From JBKECO01 sp047974745 (GTDB taxonomy: Bacteria; Bacillota; Clostridia; Lachnospirales; Lachnospiraceae), in NCBI GenBank assembly GCA_047974745.1, contig JBKECO010000021.1, positions 108,840-172,839 of the forward strand: a DNA stretch of 64,000 nucleotides, read 5' to 3'. Made by a program: the position numbers and the translations under genes. Below the pieces are notes generated by a model that searched no databases, had not been told where the DNA came from, and was given only the letters and a program-made list of their open reading frames with translations. This document shows, in pieces, positions 7,547-15,299 of this stretch. Position 1 is the first letter of the stretch. The number at the start of each line of letters is the position of its first letter.

Positions 7547-9439
7547 TCAGATCCTATTAATTGCATTTACTGGGCAGCTTGAGAAGCAAGCACCACATTT
7601 TACACATTGGCTCTGATCGATGGTATGCATTCCTTTTACTTCGCCGGCAATGCAGTTAACAGGACAATTTCTCGCACATTTTGTACAACCGATACATTTT
7701 TCGGTAATTTCATAGCGAACCAGCTTCTTACAGACTCCGGATGGACATCTGTGATCTACAACGTGAGCCTGGTATTCATCCCAGAAATATTTCATGGTAC
7801 TTAGGACTGGATTCGGTGCTGTCTGCCCAAGTCCGCAGAGAGAGGTATCCTTGATCGTTTGTCCAAGTTCCTTTAAGGTCTTAAGATCCTGTGCAGTACC
7901 TCTGCCGTCTGTAATTCTTGTCAGAATCTCTAAAAGTCGTTTGTTTCCGATACGGCATGGAGTACATTTTCCGCAGGATTCTTCAACTGTGAATTCCAAA
8001 TAGAACTTAGCAATATCCACCATACAGTTATCTTCATCCATAACGATCATACCGCCAGAACCCATCATGGAGCCGATCGCCTGCAGAGATTCATAATCAA
8101 TAGGAAGATCCAAATCCTCAGCCGGTATACATCCACCGGATGGTCCACCGGTCTGTACTGCTTTAAATTTTCTGCCGTTTTTGATTCCGCCGCCGATATC
8201 ATATATGATCTCACGAAGTGTGGTTCCCATTGGAACCTCAACGAGTCCCACATTATTGATTTTTCCAGCCAGTGCGAATACCTTAGTGCCCTTTGATCCG
8301 GCTGTGCCGATCAGATTGTACCAGCCTGCACCCTTTAAAAGGATTGCTGGAACATTTGCAAAGGTCTCAACATTGTTAACACTTGTCGGTTTGCCCCAAA
8401 GTCCGCTCTCAGCTGGAAATGGAGGTTTGTTGGTCGGCTCACCGCGCTTTCCTTCGATGGAGTGGATCAATGCAGTTTCTTCACCGCATACGAATGCACC
8501 TGCTCCGTACTTTAATTCAACATCAAAACTAAATTCTGTTCCCAGAATATGATCGCCGAGAAGTCCCAGTTCCTTTGCCTGTGCCAGAGCTGTTTTTAGT
8601 CTGTTTACTGCAAGGGGGTACTCCGCACGAATATAAACAAATCCTTTGGAAGCGCCGATCGCATAACCTGCGATAGCCATTGCTTCGAGAACACTGCCTG
8701 GATCACCTTCTAAGATAGAACGATCCATGAATGCACCCGGATCTCCTTCGTCTGCATTACAGATAATATATTTCTGGTCACTTTCATAGATCTTTGCCAT
8801 TGCCCATTTTTTCCCTGTTGGGAAACCGCCGCCGCCTCGACCACGAAGCCCGGATTCTGATATTTCTGCAATGACTTCATCAGGTGTCATCTGCGTAATC
8901 GCACGGGCGAGTGCCAGATAGCCCTTTGCTCCGATATATTCGTTGATTTCTTCTGGATTGATCAGACCACAGTTACGAAGAGCGATTCGTTTCTGTTTCT
9001 TGTAAAAGGACATATCTTCTTGTCTATGAACTTTTTCCTTGATGGTAGGCTCTTCATACAACAACCTCTCAACAGGTCTGCCGTTTATGATATGCTGCTC
9101 TACGATTTCAGCTGCATCATTAGGGGTGACCATGACATAAAAAGTATTGTCGGGATCGACCTTTACGATTGGACCCTTTTCGCAGAATCCAAAGCATCCG
9201 GTAATAGAAACAGATACAAAATTCTGCAGTTTGTGCTTTTTGATTTCTTTCTCAAGATTGGAAAGAATTTCTGAACTGTCTGCCGATTTACATCCGGTAC
9301 CACCACAGACCGTGATCTGACGTGGAACCTCGGATCCTTTTGTCAGGATAGATTCATCAGTGACGGTACGCAGCTCGATCAGTCCTTCATTTTTTTCCGA
9401 GAGCTTCAATAAGTCTTCATATGATTTTATTTTATTCAC
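7547..9439 (-). CDS. hydB: NADH/FMN-binding subunit of [FeFe] hydrogenase (NuoF-like)
   Basis: Flavin and NADH-binding subunit of the HydABC complex, 630 residues. It has an N-terminal thioredoxin-like [2Fe-2S] domain (CGGTGCKS, then GCFGFCEKGPI), a NuoF core with the NADH/FMN loops GLRGRGGGGFPTGKK and CNADEGDPGAFMDRS, an SLBB segment, the [4Fe-4S] motif ESCGKCTPCRIG, and a C-terminal two-cluster ferredoxin domain (CIGCTKCARNCPVNC and CVKCGACFSSCPVNA). This domain order is that of HydB of Thermotoga maritima and Acetobacterium woodii bifurcating hydrogenases. The start is a GTG at 9439 with GGGAGG seven bases upstream. It lies between hydC and hydA in one operon. Confidence 0.95.
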   Translation of the reverse strand: MNKIKSYEDLLKLSEKNEGLIELRTVTDESILTKGSEVPRQITVCGGTGCKSADSSEILSNLEKEIKKHKLQNFVSVSITGCFGFCEKGPIVKVDPDNTFYVMVTPNDAAEIVEQHIINGRPVERLLYEEPTIKEKVHRQEDMSFYKKQKRIALRNCGLINPEEINEYIGAKGYLALARAITQMTPDEVIAEISESGLRGRGGGGFPTGKKWAMAKIYESDQKYIICNADEGDPGAFMDRSILEGDPGSVLEAMAIAGYAIGASKGFVYIRAEYPLAVNRLKTALAQAKELGLLGDHILGTEFSFDVELKYGAGAFVCGEETALIHSIEGKRGEPTNKPPFPAESGLWGKPTSVNNVETFANVPAILLKGAGWYNLIGTAGSKGTKVFALAGKINNVGLVEVPMGTTLREIIYDIGGGIKNGRKFKAVQTGGPSGGCIPAEDLDLPIDYESLQAIGSMMGSGGMIVMDEDNCMVDIAKFYLEFTVEESCGKCTPCRIGNKRLLEILTRITDGRGTAQDLKTLKELGQTIKDTSLCGLGQTAPNPVLSTMKYFWDEYQAHVVDHRCPSGVCKKLVRYEITEKCIGCTKCARNCPVNCIAGEVKGMHTIDQSQCVKCGACFSSCPVNAINRI

Positions 9440-9450
9440 GGAGTCCCTCC

Positions 9451-9930
9451 CTATTCGCTATATTCATCGAGAATTTTAATGACCATCTGCTTGGTGAAGT
9501 GTCCGTAGACTCGTTCATTCACAGTCACAACAGGTGCTAGACCGCAGGCGCCTACACAGCGGAGTACCTGTAGTGTATATTTTCCGTCGGATGTTGTTTG
9601 TCCGACTTTGATATTCAGTCGTTTTTCGAACTCCTCAAGAATATCACCGGAACCCTTTACAAAGCAGGCAGTTCCCATACAGACATTGATGACATGCTTT
9701 CCAGTTGGTGTTTCAGTGAAGTAGGAATAAAATGTTACGACTCCATTTACTTCGGATATAGGCTGTTCCAGTTTTAAGGCTACAAATCGTTGAACTTCTT
9801 CTGGCAGATATCCGAATAATTCCTGTGCCTTGTGCAAAACTGCAATCAGAGATCCCGTTTTATCCGGCAGTGCCTGAATAAAAGCATCGAGTTCTTTGAA
9901 GTTCTGATCCCTCTGATGTTTCGATTGCAT
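9451..9930 (-). CDS. hydC: [2Fe-2S] subunit of [FeFe] hydrogenase (NuoE-like)
   Basis: Small electron-transfer subunit of HydABC, 159 residues. The NuoE/HydC [2Fe-2S] cysteines are visible in VCMGTACFVKG and LRCVGACGLAP. The N-terminal helical region contains LPEEVQRFVALKL and the conserved VVTFYSYF segment. It is the first gene of the operon: AGGGAGGAA precedes the ATG and hydB begins 11 bp after its stop. A minus-strand -10 box TATAAT lies at 9970-9975, 40 bp upstream; no good -35 was found. The 284-bp interval between this gene and the divergent oxidoreductase at 10215 is AT-rich and contains no other gene. Confidence 0.93.
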   Translation of the reverse strand: MQSKHQRDQNFKELDAFIQALPDKTGSLIAVLHKAQELFGYLPEEVQRFVALKLEQPISEVNGVVTFYSYFTETPTGKHVINVCMGTACFVKGSGDILEEFEKRLNIKVGQTTSDGKYTLQVLRCVGACGLAPVVTVNERVYGHFTKQMVIKILDEYSE

Positions 9931-10214
9931 ATGTTGTTCCTCCCTTTGCTAATTAGTGTCTACCTTCCTATTATAACAGAACCGACACACAATAATAGAG
10001 CTTGTTAAAAAATAAACAGAATATACAAAAATGATATTGATAATTTATGTATTATGTAGAAAACAAATTAATTATTTTAATAAATGAGCAAGAAAACAGA
10101 GAAAAAATGATAAAATAGTAATAAAGGACTATAATGAGAAGGTGATTTTGTTACAGTCAAAAGGTATGATAATCAGATAAAATAAAAACAAATCAAACAA
10201 AGGAGGAATGTGAA

Positions 10215-11915
10215 ATGAGCAAAAAAATGGTTATTGTAGGTGGAGTGGCAGGTGGTGCGACTGCAGCTGCAAGACTGAGAAGACAGAGTGAAGAAGACGA
10301 GATAATTATGTTTGAACGAGGCCCCCATGTCTCTTTTTCGAATTGTTCACTTCCCTATCACCTCAGCGGTGTAGTGGAGGATGCAGATGATCTTGTCTTA
10401 ATGAATCCGGCAATTTTTAAAAAGCAGTACAATATAGATGCACGCGTGAATTCCGAAGTCATTTCCATTGACCGTGAACACAAAACTGTAAGGGTGAGAG
10501 ATCTTCAGACCAAAGAGATCTATGAGCAGGGCTATGATGAACTGATCTTATCTACTGGAGCAGCGCCAATTGTTCCCAATATTCCGGGGATCGAACTGGT
10601 GGATGTATACACAGTCCGAAATGTGGTCGATATTGACAGACTTCGTAAAAGTGCTGCAAAGGATAAGGAACAGTCGATTGCTGTGATCGGAGGAGGTTTT
10701 ATTGGTATCGAGGTGGCAGAGAATTTAAAAAAAGCTGGCTTTGATGTCACTGTAATAGAAGCTATGCCTCAGATCCTGAGACCCTTCGACTATGATATGG
10801 TACAGATCTTTCATAAAGAGCTTCTGGATCAGGGGATCCACCTGATCGTAAACGATAAAGTAGAGAGCTTTGAGAAGAATTGTGTTGTCCTTGGATCCGA
10901 CAGAAGAATAAAAGCAGATATGGTCATAATGGCGATTGGTGTGGCACCGGAAACAACACTTGCAAAAGAAGCCGGACTGGAAATTGGCATATCAAGAGGT
11001 ATTAAAGTCGATCACAATTACAGAACGAGTGATCCCTTCATCTATGCAGTAGGGGATGCAGTTGAGGTGTACCATGCTTTGACCCATAGGGCAACAACCA
11101 TCGCTTTGGCCGGACCTGCTTTGAAACAGGCGCATACAGCTGCTGACCACATACATAACAGGATCTCTGCAAATAAGGGTTATATTGGATCAAGTGCAAT
11201 TCAGGTGTTTCGGTATAATGGAGCCTCCACAGGTCTGACCGAGGGACTGATAGAAGCTCTGAAACTGCAGATCAGCTATGGGATCGTGCGGATCATATTA
11301 TCAGACAAGGTAGGTCTGATGCCAGATGCCTCACCCACCCATGTGAAACTGCTCTATGAAGTACCCTCTGGAAAGATTCTCGGAGCCCAGGCAATCGGAA
11401 AGGGTGATGTGACAAAGCGAATGGATGTGATCGCCACAGTTATTAAATTTAGCGGTACGTTGGATGATTTAAAGGATCTTGAACTCTGTTATGCACCACC
11501 TTTTTCCACCGCAAAAGACCTTGTGAACTATGCTGGTTATGTAGGATCAAATCTGCTGAATCAGGACTATTCGCAGGTGAATGTGGATAAAGTGAGAGAA
11601 TTGGTGGAGAGTGGCGCAGTCATTATTGATGTCAGGGAAGTATCAGAGTATGAGCGAGGACATGTAAAAGGAGCCAGAAACATTCCACTCAGCCAGCTTC
11701 GTGAGCGTTATCAGGAAATTCCGAAAGAAGTACCTGTTTATGTGCATTGCAGAACAGGGCAAAGAAGCTATAATGCCGTGCGTGCGCTAATAAATCTTGG
11801 ATATCAAAATGCGATCAATATCACAGGAAGCTTTCTTGGGATCAGTCTGTTCGAATATTACAATGATGTGACCATGAACAGAGAGCCGATCGTGACAAAT
11901 TATAATTTTAATTAA
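10215..11915 (+). CDS. CoA-disulfide reductase with rhodanese domain
   Basis: FAD-dependent pyridine-nucleotide disulfide oxidoreductase fused to a rhodanese, 566 residues. The FAD site is MVIVGGVAGGATAAARLRR at 5-23. The single redox cysteine of the CoA-disulfide/persulfide reductase class is Cys44 in SFSNCSLPYHLSG. The NAD(P) site is IAVIGGGFIGIEVAENL near residue 155. The C-terminal rhodanese domain (about 470-566) carries HCRTGQRSY with the sulfur-accepting Cys512. Such Cdr-Rhd proteins reduce CoA disulfide, CoA persulfide or polysulfide, and probably protect against oxygen or handle sulfur. AAAGGAGGAAT precedes the ATG. It stands alone, divergent from hydCBA. The physiological substrate is not settled by sequence. 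Confidence 0.92.
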   Translation: MSKKMVIVGGVAGGATAAARLRRQSEEDEIIMFERGPHVSFSNCSLPYHLSGVVEDADDLVLMNPAIFKKQYNIDARVNSEVISIDREHKTVRVRDLQTKEIYEQGYDELILSTGAAPIVPNIPGIELVDVYTVRNVVDIDRLRKSAAKDKEQSIAVIGGGFIGIEVAENLKKAGFDVTVIEAMPQILRPFDYDMVQIFHKELLDQGIHLIVNDKVESFEKNCVVLGSDRRIKADMVIMAIGVAPETTLAKEAGLEIGISRGIKVDHNYRTSDPFIYAVGDAVEVYHALTHRATTIALAGPALKQAHTAADHIHNRISANKGYIGSSAIQVFRYNGASTGLTEGLIEALKLQISYGIVRIILSDKVGLMPDASPTHVKLLYEVPSGKILGAQAIGKGDVTKRMDVIATVIKFSGTLDDLKDLELCYAPPFSTAKDLVNYAGYVGSNLLNQDYSQVNVDKVRELVESGAVIIDVREVSEYERGHVKGARNIPLSQLRERYQEIPKEVPVYVHCRTGQRSYNAVRALINLGYQNAINITGSFLGISLFEYYNDVTMNREPIVTNYNFN

Positions 11916-11917
11916 TT

Positions 11918-12040
11918 ACAGTGTCAAAAGTGTTTTATCACGTCATGCTTGCATGTAAGTGAAAAAACACTTTTGACACGCCCCACAATGAGGATGGAGT
12001 GGGGCAAGAGCCCCAAGGGAATCCGAATTGTGCGGATTGC
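11918..12040 (+). repeat. Folded repeat, copy A (inverted partner at 13640-13781)
   Basis: A 120-bp element starting ACAGTGTCAAAAG. It contains a perfect 16-bp stem GTGTCAAAAGTGTTTT (11921-11936) with AAAACACTTTTGACAC (11964-11979) and an inner stem CATGC/GCATG, so it can form a long hairpin or cruciform. It then continues with CGCCCCACAATGAGGATG and GAATCCGAATTGTG. The same sequence, inverted and about 80 percent alike by eye, lies at 13640-13781 on the other side of the SPFH operon. Confidence 0.85.
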
Positions 12041-12182
12041 TTTGGGCAATTTAGGCCGGAAACTGAATTGGAATATCCAAAAATGAAAGAATTTTGGAAA
12101 ATTTGACATACTGTGAATGGATTTTAGTCCAAACACCTTCAAATATCTTAGATTAAGCGCATTGGAAGTGATATTTCACTTA

Positions 12183-12229
12183 TTGACAGCTAAGACTATA
12201 AGTATTATAATGATATCGAAATGATATCA
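12183..12229 (+). promoter_or_regulatory. Consensus promoter with tandem TGATATC operator
   Basis: TTGACA at 12183-12188, a 17-bp spacer and TATAAT at 12206-12211: a full sigma-A consensus. TGATATC occurs at 12211-12217 and again at 12222-12228, 11 bp apart, overlapping the start-point region. Tandem short repeats at this spacing are typical operators of ribbon-helix-helix repressors, and the operon's second gene encodes such a protein. Confidence 0.75.
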
Positions 12230-12255
12230 TATATATAGTTAGGGAGGACTACTAC

Positions 12256-13314
12256 ATGAATAATTTAGAAGGCAAGAAAGATGGAACTGAGAGAAGAACT
12301 GGAGAAGGAGACCAAGACAGTACACCTATTGAGATTGCGCATAAAGAACTGAAGCCGATTGCTGGTATGCCGATCTTATTTCTATTGATCCTTGAGGTAA
12401 TTGCGTCCGTTGTGCTCATTGTATTTGGATTTATCAATTTATATCAGGAGAATGTAGTCATTGGAGGCTGGCTGGTCGGTCTCGGATCCATTGCATTTTG
12501 TTTATTCTTTGTGTTCCTGCCAGGTTTCCATATTATCAATCCGAAGGAAGCAGTCGTTCTGACTTTTTTTGGCAACTATTATGGCACAATAACAAAACAG
12601 GGATTTTATTATACAAATCCTTTTGCAACAGCATTCAACCCAAGTGCAAAAACAGCGAATCCAAGCATCAGTGCCTCATCAGAGAACGGAAAGCAGGATA
12701 TAACGTACAGCCGTCCGGCTTCAAAAAAAGTATCCACAAAGACCATGACACTTGAGAACAAAAAACAAAAGGTAAATGATATCCTTGGAAATCCAATTAT
12801 CATTGGAGCAGTTGTCATTTGGAAAGTGAAGAACCCGACAATTGCAGTTTTTAATGTGGAGGACTATAAGACCTTCCTCTCGACTCAATGCGACTCGACG
12901 ATTCGAAATATCGCAAGATTATATCCATATGACAGTATGGAGGATGACATAGATGAGAAGACCTTACGGGGAAGCAGCCAGGAAATCGCTGCCAGCATGA
13001 AGATCGAGCTCCAGTCAAGAGTCGAGGATGCGGGGCTTGAGATACTTGAGGTCAGGATCACACATCTCTCCTATGCGGAAGAAATTGCAGCAGCGATGCT
13101 TCAGCGCCAGCAGGCAGTAGCTATCATTGCAGCCAGACAAAAAATTGTGGAGGGAGCTGTCTCCATGGTCAAGATGGCGATTGATCAACTCGGAGAAGAG
13201 GAGGTTGTTGTATTGGATGAAGAGCGTAAAGCGGCCATGGTAAGCAATCTGCTGGTCGTACTTTGCGGAAACAAGGATGCGCAGCCCATCGTAAATAGTG
13301 GTTCGATCTATTAA
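12256..13314 (+). CDS. SPFH (band 7) domain membrane protein
   Basis: Membrane-anchored SPFH/band-7 protein of 352 residues, related to flotillin and stomatin. Two hydrophobic helices near residues 38-60 and 68-94 anchor it. The SPFH core follows (INPKEAVVLTFFGNYYGTI at about 96-114, then ITKQGFYYTNPF) and ends in a helical coiled-coil stretch (AAAMLQRQQAVAIIAARQKI). Such proteins form ring-like membrane scaffolds; a specific task here is unknown. AGGGAGG precedes the ATG. A ribbon-helix-helix protein gene begins 15 bp downstream, a pairing I recall as recurrent in Firmicutes. The operon is enclosed by inverted copies of a folded repeat, which suggests it can behave as a cassette. Confidence 0.88.
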   Translation: MNNLEGKKDGTERRTGEGDQDSTPIEIAHKELKPIAGMPILFLLILEVIASVVLIVFGFINLYQENVVIGGWLVGLGSIAFCLFFVFLPGFHIINPKEAVVLTFFGNYYGTITKQGFYYTNPFATAFNPSAKTANPSISASSENGKQDITYSRPASKKVSTKTMTLENKKQKVNDILGNPIIIGAVVIWKVKNPTIAVFNVEDYKTFLSTQCDSTIRNIARLYPYDSMEDDIDEKTLRGSSQEIAASMKIELQSRVEDAGLEILEVRITHLSYAEEIAAAMLQRQQAVAIIAARQKIVEGAVSMVKMAIDQLGEEEVVVLDEERKAAMVSNLLVVLCGNKDAQPIVNSGSIY

Positions 13315-13329
13315 AGAAGGTTTTGAGTT

Positions 13330-13581
13330 ATGGATGATTTGGATAAAAAAGAAGCGATGCTTTTGCAGAGACTGGAAAAACTGCAGAGCATGGAGACTGA
13401 TATCTTAAAACGTGAAAAAGTCCAGAAGGAAAAAGAAAAGGAAAAGAAGCAGATCTTGCTGCGTCTTTCCCCTGCTCTCTGGCAGGAAATTGCTTCCTGG
13501 GCAGAGGATGATTTCCGATCAATAAACGGTCAGATCGAGTTCCTGCTAAACGAAAGTGTTAGACAGAGAAAGAAGAAGTAA
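13330..13581 (+). CDS. Small Arc-like ribbon-helix-helix DNA-binding protein
   Basis: A protein of 83 residues. The first half is a highly charged helix (KREKVQKEKEKEKKQ) and the second half fits an Arc/MetJ-type ribbon-helix-helix: a short strand ILLRLSPALWQEI, a first helix EIASWAEDD, then the turn and second helix FRSINGQIEFLLNESV. It follows the SPFH gene by 15 bp. The tandem TGATATC sites at the operon promoter are a natural candidate for its operator (inference). It could also tie the SPFH scaffold to DNA or regulate other genes. No toxin partner is visible. Confidence 0.75.
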   Translation: MDDLDKKEAMLLQRLEKLQSMETDILKREKVQKEKEKEKKQILLRLSPALWQEIASWAEDDFRSINGQIEFLLNESVRQRKKK

Positions 13582-13639
13582 ATAAGAAATAATGCTTAAG
13601 GTGTCAAAACAGCCAGCCTATTTAATTACGGATTGTTTC

Positions 13640-13781
13640 GTGCCTTGCACTCCCACAATCCTCCCACAATTCGGATTCTCATGGGGCAGCAGTCCCACTT
13701 CATCCTCATTGCGGGGCGTGTCATAAAGAGTTGTCACCACTTACATGCTAGCATGACGTGGTAAAACACTTTTGACACTGT
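13640..13781 (-). repeat. Folded repeat, copy B (inverted relative to copy A)
   Basis: Reverse complement of the 11918-12040 element with substitutions. Read on the minus strand it starts ACAGTGTCAAAAGTGTTTT, contains CATGCTAGCATG (a perfect 12-bp palindrome) and CACGCCCCGCAATGAGGATG, and ends GAATCCGAATTGTGGG. It ends 17 bp from the acpS stop codon. Together with copy A it brackets 1.6 kb with the SPFH and ribbon-helix-helix genes. Confidence 0.85.
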
Positions 13782-13798
13782 GATCAATAATAAAAATT

Positions 13799-14182
13799 TT
13801 ACTTCTGTGCACAGGCAAACGCAAGTGCATAACGATGTTCATAAGAAAGAGAGATCATGATATCTGTGACCTCTCTTTTTTTGGCAAGAAGCGCTGCATT
13901 TCCGTGTAATATTACATGGGGGGCGCCGTATTCATCGGATAGAATCTCAATATCGATCAGTCTGTGGTCCTCACCATTTTGTGTGAGAGCTTTAAAGACA
14001 GCCTCTTTGCCAGCAAATCTCGTGGCATAATACTGGAGGGGGGAGCTTCTGTTTTCGGCCTGAGATATTTCTGCTATAGTGTATGTTTTTTTAACAAAGC
14101 TGTCCTCCAGATAATTGTCCTTGGAAAATACATGTCTAAGTTTGTCGATTTCGAGAATGTCGGTTCCAATTCCTATAAGCAT
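13799..14182 (-). CDS. acpS: Holo-[acyl-carrier-protein] synthase
   Basis: Transfers 4'-phosphopantetheine from CoA to the serine of acyl carrier protein. At 127 residues it has the normal AcpS length. The N-terminal GIGTDILEIDKL carries the Mg-binding Asp8, and RFAGKEAVFKAL carries the Mg-binding Glu of the family. It is on the minus strand; a LysR gene ends 14 bp upstream of its start, so the two may share a transcript. Its usual companions in Firmicutes (NAD(P)HX epimerase, alanine racemase) are absent here. Confidence 0.96.
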   Translation of the reverse strand: MLIGIGTDILEIDKLRHVFSKDNYLEDSFVKKTYTIAEISQAENRSSPLQYYATRFAGKEAVFKALTQNGEDHRLIDIEILSDEYGAPHVILHGNAALLAKKREVTDIMISLSYEHRYALAFACAQK

Positions 14183-14196
14183 AGCGCCTCCCTGAC

Positions 14197-15111
14197 TTAA
14201 TGGATCGGATTCTGAAAATGCTGTTGAAGCATATTCGTGAACAGATCCAGTGTAATGTTCTGTTGATCTTTTTTCCAGACAGCAACGAGCTTGGAATCCT
14301 CAGGCTGCTTCTCTAGTGGGTACACTCTAGCTGTCGAGGGATCATTATCGAAGGATTTTGAGTTGCAGATCGCAACACCAAGACCGTTCTTTACTGCCAG
14401 TTCAAGAGAAGTCACATTAGGAACATAGACTGCATTTTTGAGCTGAAACCCCCAATGCCTGCAAAGTGCAAGGGTTCGCTCGTTCCCGCCCAGAGAATCC
14501 TTTGGTGAGATCAAAATAAAGGGCTCATCCTTTAAATCTCTTAAGGTAACGATCTCCTGGCTTGACAATGGATTGCTGGTGGGTATGATAATACTTAACG
14601 GAATGTCTTTGAGTTTGATCCAGTGAACGTCCGGGATTCCATCCAGTTCAAAATAGGGTGTCAGAATCAGATCAAAGGCATCCTCCATCAGTCCATCGCG
14701 AACTGTTTTAAAGGAATGGCTCTCGACACTGATTTCGATATGTGGGAAGGTGCTTCTGAATTTACGGATGATCGGTGGAAGTACATCACTATAGTCAAAG
14801 GTATCCGAACAGGAAATCCGCAGACTTCCAGAAGCATGATTATTCAGTCTTTTCGCATTGTAGATCGAGGATTCCATCATTTTGGACATCATAGACCAGT
14901 CTCGGTATAAAGACATTCCCTCAGCAGTAAGTGAGACTTGCCTACGATTTCTTATGAATAGTGCAAAACCGAGTTCTTTTTCCAAGACATGGATCTGTTT
15001 ACTAAGGGCAGGCTGGGAAATATAGAGCAGCTTTGCAGCATCTGTGAAGTTTAGAACCTCAGCTGTGGTCAGAAAATAGTCGATTTGTTGAAAACTGATT
15101 TTATAAAGCAT
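14197..15111 (-). CDS. LysR family transcriptional regulator
   Basis: LysR-type regulator of 304 residues. The winged helix at the N-terminus is clear: FLTTAEVLNFTDAAKLLYIS then QPALSKQIHVLEKELGFALF. The C-terminal two-lobe effector domain follows (SLRISCSDTFDYSDVLPP; LKDEPFILISPKDS). I place the start at the ATG at 15111 with AGGAGGC upstream, because the frame extension to 15258 crosses the promoter region. It is divergent from the redox module at 15300-20105, and T-N11-A type LysR boxes lie between them at 15165-15188, so it is the likely regulator of that module. The effector is unknown. Confidence 0.92.
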   Translation of the reverse strand: MLYKISFQQIDYFLTTAEVLNFTDAAKLLYISQPALSKQIHVLEKELGFALFIRNRRQVSLTAEGMSLYRDWSMMSKMMESSIYNAKRLNNHASGSLRISCSDTFDYSDVLPPIIRKFRSTFPHIEISVESHSFKTVRDGLMEDAFDLILTPYFELDGIPDVHWIKLKDIPLSIIIPTSNPLSSQEIVTLRDLKDEPFILISPKDSLGGNERTLALCRHWGFQLKNAVYVPNVTSLELAVKNGLGVAICNSKSFDNDPSTARVYPLEKQPEDSKLVAVWKKDQQNITLDLFTNMLQQHFQNPIH

Positions 15112-15164
15112 ACTGCCTCCTGGTCGAAATGGAATTTGATCTAACAACAGTATAGCATACTTGA

Positions 15165-15230
15165 ATAACTTTTTGTTATAACTGATAAACTTTTTCGATA
15201 TTGGACGAGGCAGGTGACAGAACCTATAAT
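15165..15230 (+). promoter_or_regulatory. LysR box and promoter of the flavoprotein operon
   Basis: ATAACTTTTTGTTAT (15165-15179) is an inverted repeat of the LysR T-N11-A type; a second, TTATAACTGATAA, overlaps at 15176-15188. They are followed by TTGGAC (15201-15206), 18 bp, TATAAT (15225-15230). The boxes lie just upstream of the -35, the place used by LysR activators, and between the divergent LysR gene and the 15300 operon. Confidence 0.65.
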
Positions 15231-15299
15231 ACAAAGTATAGAGAGTATTTTGTGCCACTCGTGTTAAAAAATTAACGAAAATCGGAGGATCAGGAAATT

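Noticed and set aside
11924..12142. Minus-strand frame of 72 codons over repeat A
   Set aside because: It lies in the folded repeat and AT-rich spacer and has no ribosome site or family pattern.
15112..15258. N-terminal extension of the LysR gene
   Set aside because: It would run through the LysR boxes and the promoter of the divergent operon; the ATG at 15111 has a ribosome site.
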